From JBPCOB01 sp051000715 (GTDB lineage Bacteria > Actinomycetota > Actinomycetes > JALYNC01): a stretch of DNA of 12,114 nt. The first letter of the stretch is position 1, and each line of letters starts with the position of its first letter. The position numbers and the translations under genes were made by a program. The DNA lies in the NCBI GenBank assembly GCA_051000715.1, contig JBPCOB010000212.1, positions 1-12,114 of the forward strand, given 5' to 3'. Below are positions 11,853 to 12,114 of the stretch, in pieces. The notes beneath the pieces are model-generated. The model was not told the origin of the DNA and did not search any database. It was given only the letters and a program-made list of their open reading frames with translations.

Positions 11853-12114
11853 TCACCGGTTCAGCAGTGCCGCTTTGCTGTTGAGGTACCGCTGTCCGGG
11901 GATGCTCGTGGTCAGCCGTGCTGCTGCGTCGTAGGCGGTTGCGGCCTCATCGTTGCGGTAGGGGACCACGATCTGCATCCAGTCCGTCTCCTGTCAGCTC
12001 TTCGCTTCGGAGTGCACGGCCGTGATCGCGGCCTGGAGCTGGTAGGAACCCACGTGCCCGCGCGTGAGCACCGTCTCGAGGAGTCGGGTGCCCTCGGCGA
12101 TGGCCGCCCGATCC
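11853..12114 (-). pseudogene. Remnant of an ECF42-type sigma factor (DUF6596 C-terminal part)
   Basis: The minus strand, read from the window edge, encodes RAAIAEGTRLLETVLTRG, then GSYQLQAAITAVHSEAKS, a TGA stop (11994-11996), then QETDWMQIVVPY and, without a frame change, RNDEAATAYDAAARLTTSIP up to a terminal stop at 11853-11855. These pieces match, in order, the C-terminal domain of ECF42-type sigma factors (GPYQLQAAIAAVHAEA..TDWxQIxxLYDLL ... LGRxDEAAxAYxxALALT). Two defects stand out: the in-frame TGA between AKS and QETDW, and the loss of the usual 60-75 residues between QIxxLY and the last repeat, with both sides still in phase. The N-terminal sigma2/sigma4 regions lie outside the window. 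Family assignment is from memory of the motif; the gene is judged non-functional. Confidence 0.8.

Noticed and set aside
11994..11996. UGA read as selenocysteine, given selB in the window
   Set aside because: Related sigma factors have no Cys or Sec at this position, no SECIS-like hairpin was seen just after it, and the same gene also carries a large deletion, so a stop in a pseudogene is the simpler reading.
1..12114. tRNA or rRNA genes, insertion sequences, phage or conjugation genes
   Set aside because: No cloverleaf-like T-loop sequence, transposase motif, terminal inverted repeats or mobility protein was seen on either strand.

Overview
The window is a GC-rich stretch of chromosome from an actinobacterium (Actinomycetota). 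This rests on the GC-rich third codon positions, the frequent GTG starts and GTGA overlaps, and on families typical of that phylum: a MabA-type FabG followed by an InhA-type FabI, an Rpf-like lysozyme-fold enzyme behind a ydaO (c-di-AMP) riboswitch, and a ferrochelatase with a C-terminal cysteine cluster. The order or genus cannot be fixed from the sequence alone.

Layout. (1) Positions 3-3525, plus strand, tightly packed: the 3' part of selB (selenocysteine elongation factor, cut by the window edge), then moaA, mobA and an 80-residue DUF6457 protein, the last three joined by GTGA start/stop overlaps. This is a selenocysteine plus molybdenum-cofactor block, the combination expected beside a selenoprotein formate dehydrogenase, which would have to lie outside the window. 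A strong hairpin follows. (2) 3672-4782: a Nudix hydrolase (+) convergent with kptA (-), an RNA 2'-phosphotransferase. (3) 4845-6390: fabG (mabA) and fabI (inhA), two reductases of the FAS-II cycle. (4) 6395-8086: a minus-strand gene for a signal-peptide and single-TM protein with a Pro/Ser/Thr/Asp repeat stalk. It is divergent from a secreted Rpf-like muralytic enzyme whose leader carries a clear c-di-AMP riboswitch and a plausible promoter. These two genes separate inhA from hemH, which are neighbours in mycobacteria. (5) 8142-9194: coproporphyrin ferrochelatase (hemH/cpfC), followed by a long perfect hairpin.

(6) 9301-11834: a compact plus-strand run of less understood genes: a 75-residue Trp/Arg-rich protein, a 422-residue ATP-grasp protein of unknown substrate, an ICMT/PEMT-like integral-membrane methyltransferase and a VOC/glyoxalase-like protein. 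The last three are packed with a 5-base gap and a 22-base overlap. (7) 11853-12114, minus strand: the C-terminal remnant of an ECF sigma factor of the ECF42/DUF6596 type, with an in-frame stop and an apparent in-frame internal deletion, so a pseudogene.

Most of the window is recognisable housekeeping. The parts most worth a second look are the riboswitch-controlled Rpf gene and its divergent stalk protein, the unknown ATP-grasp cluster, the KptA/Nudix pair, the decayed sigma factor, and the Ala at the InhA Ser94-equivalent position.
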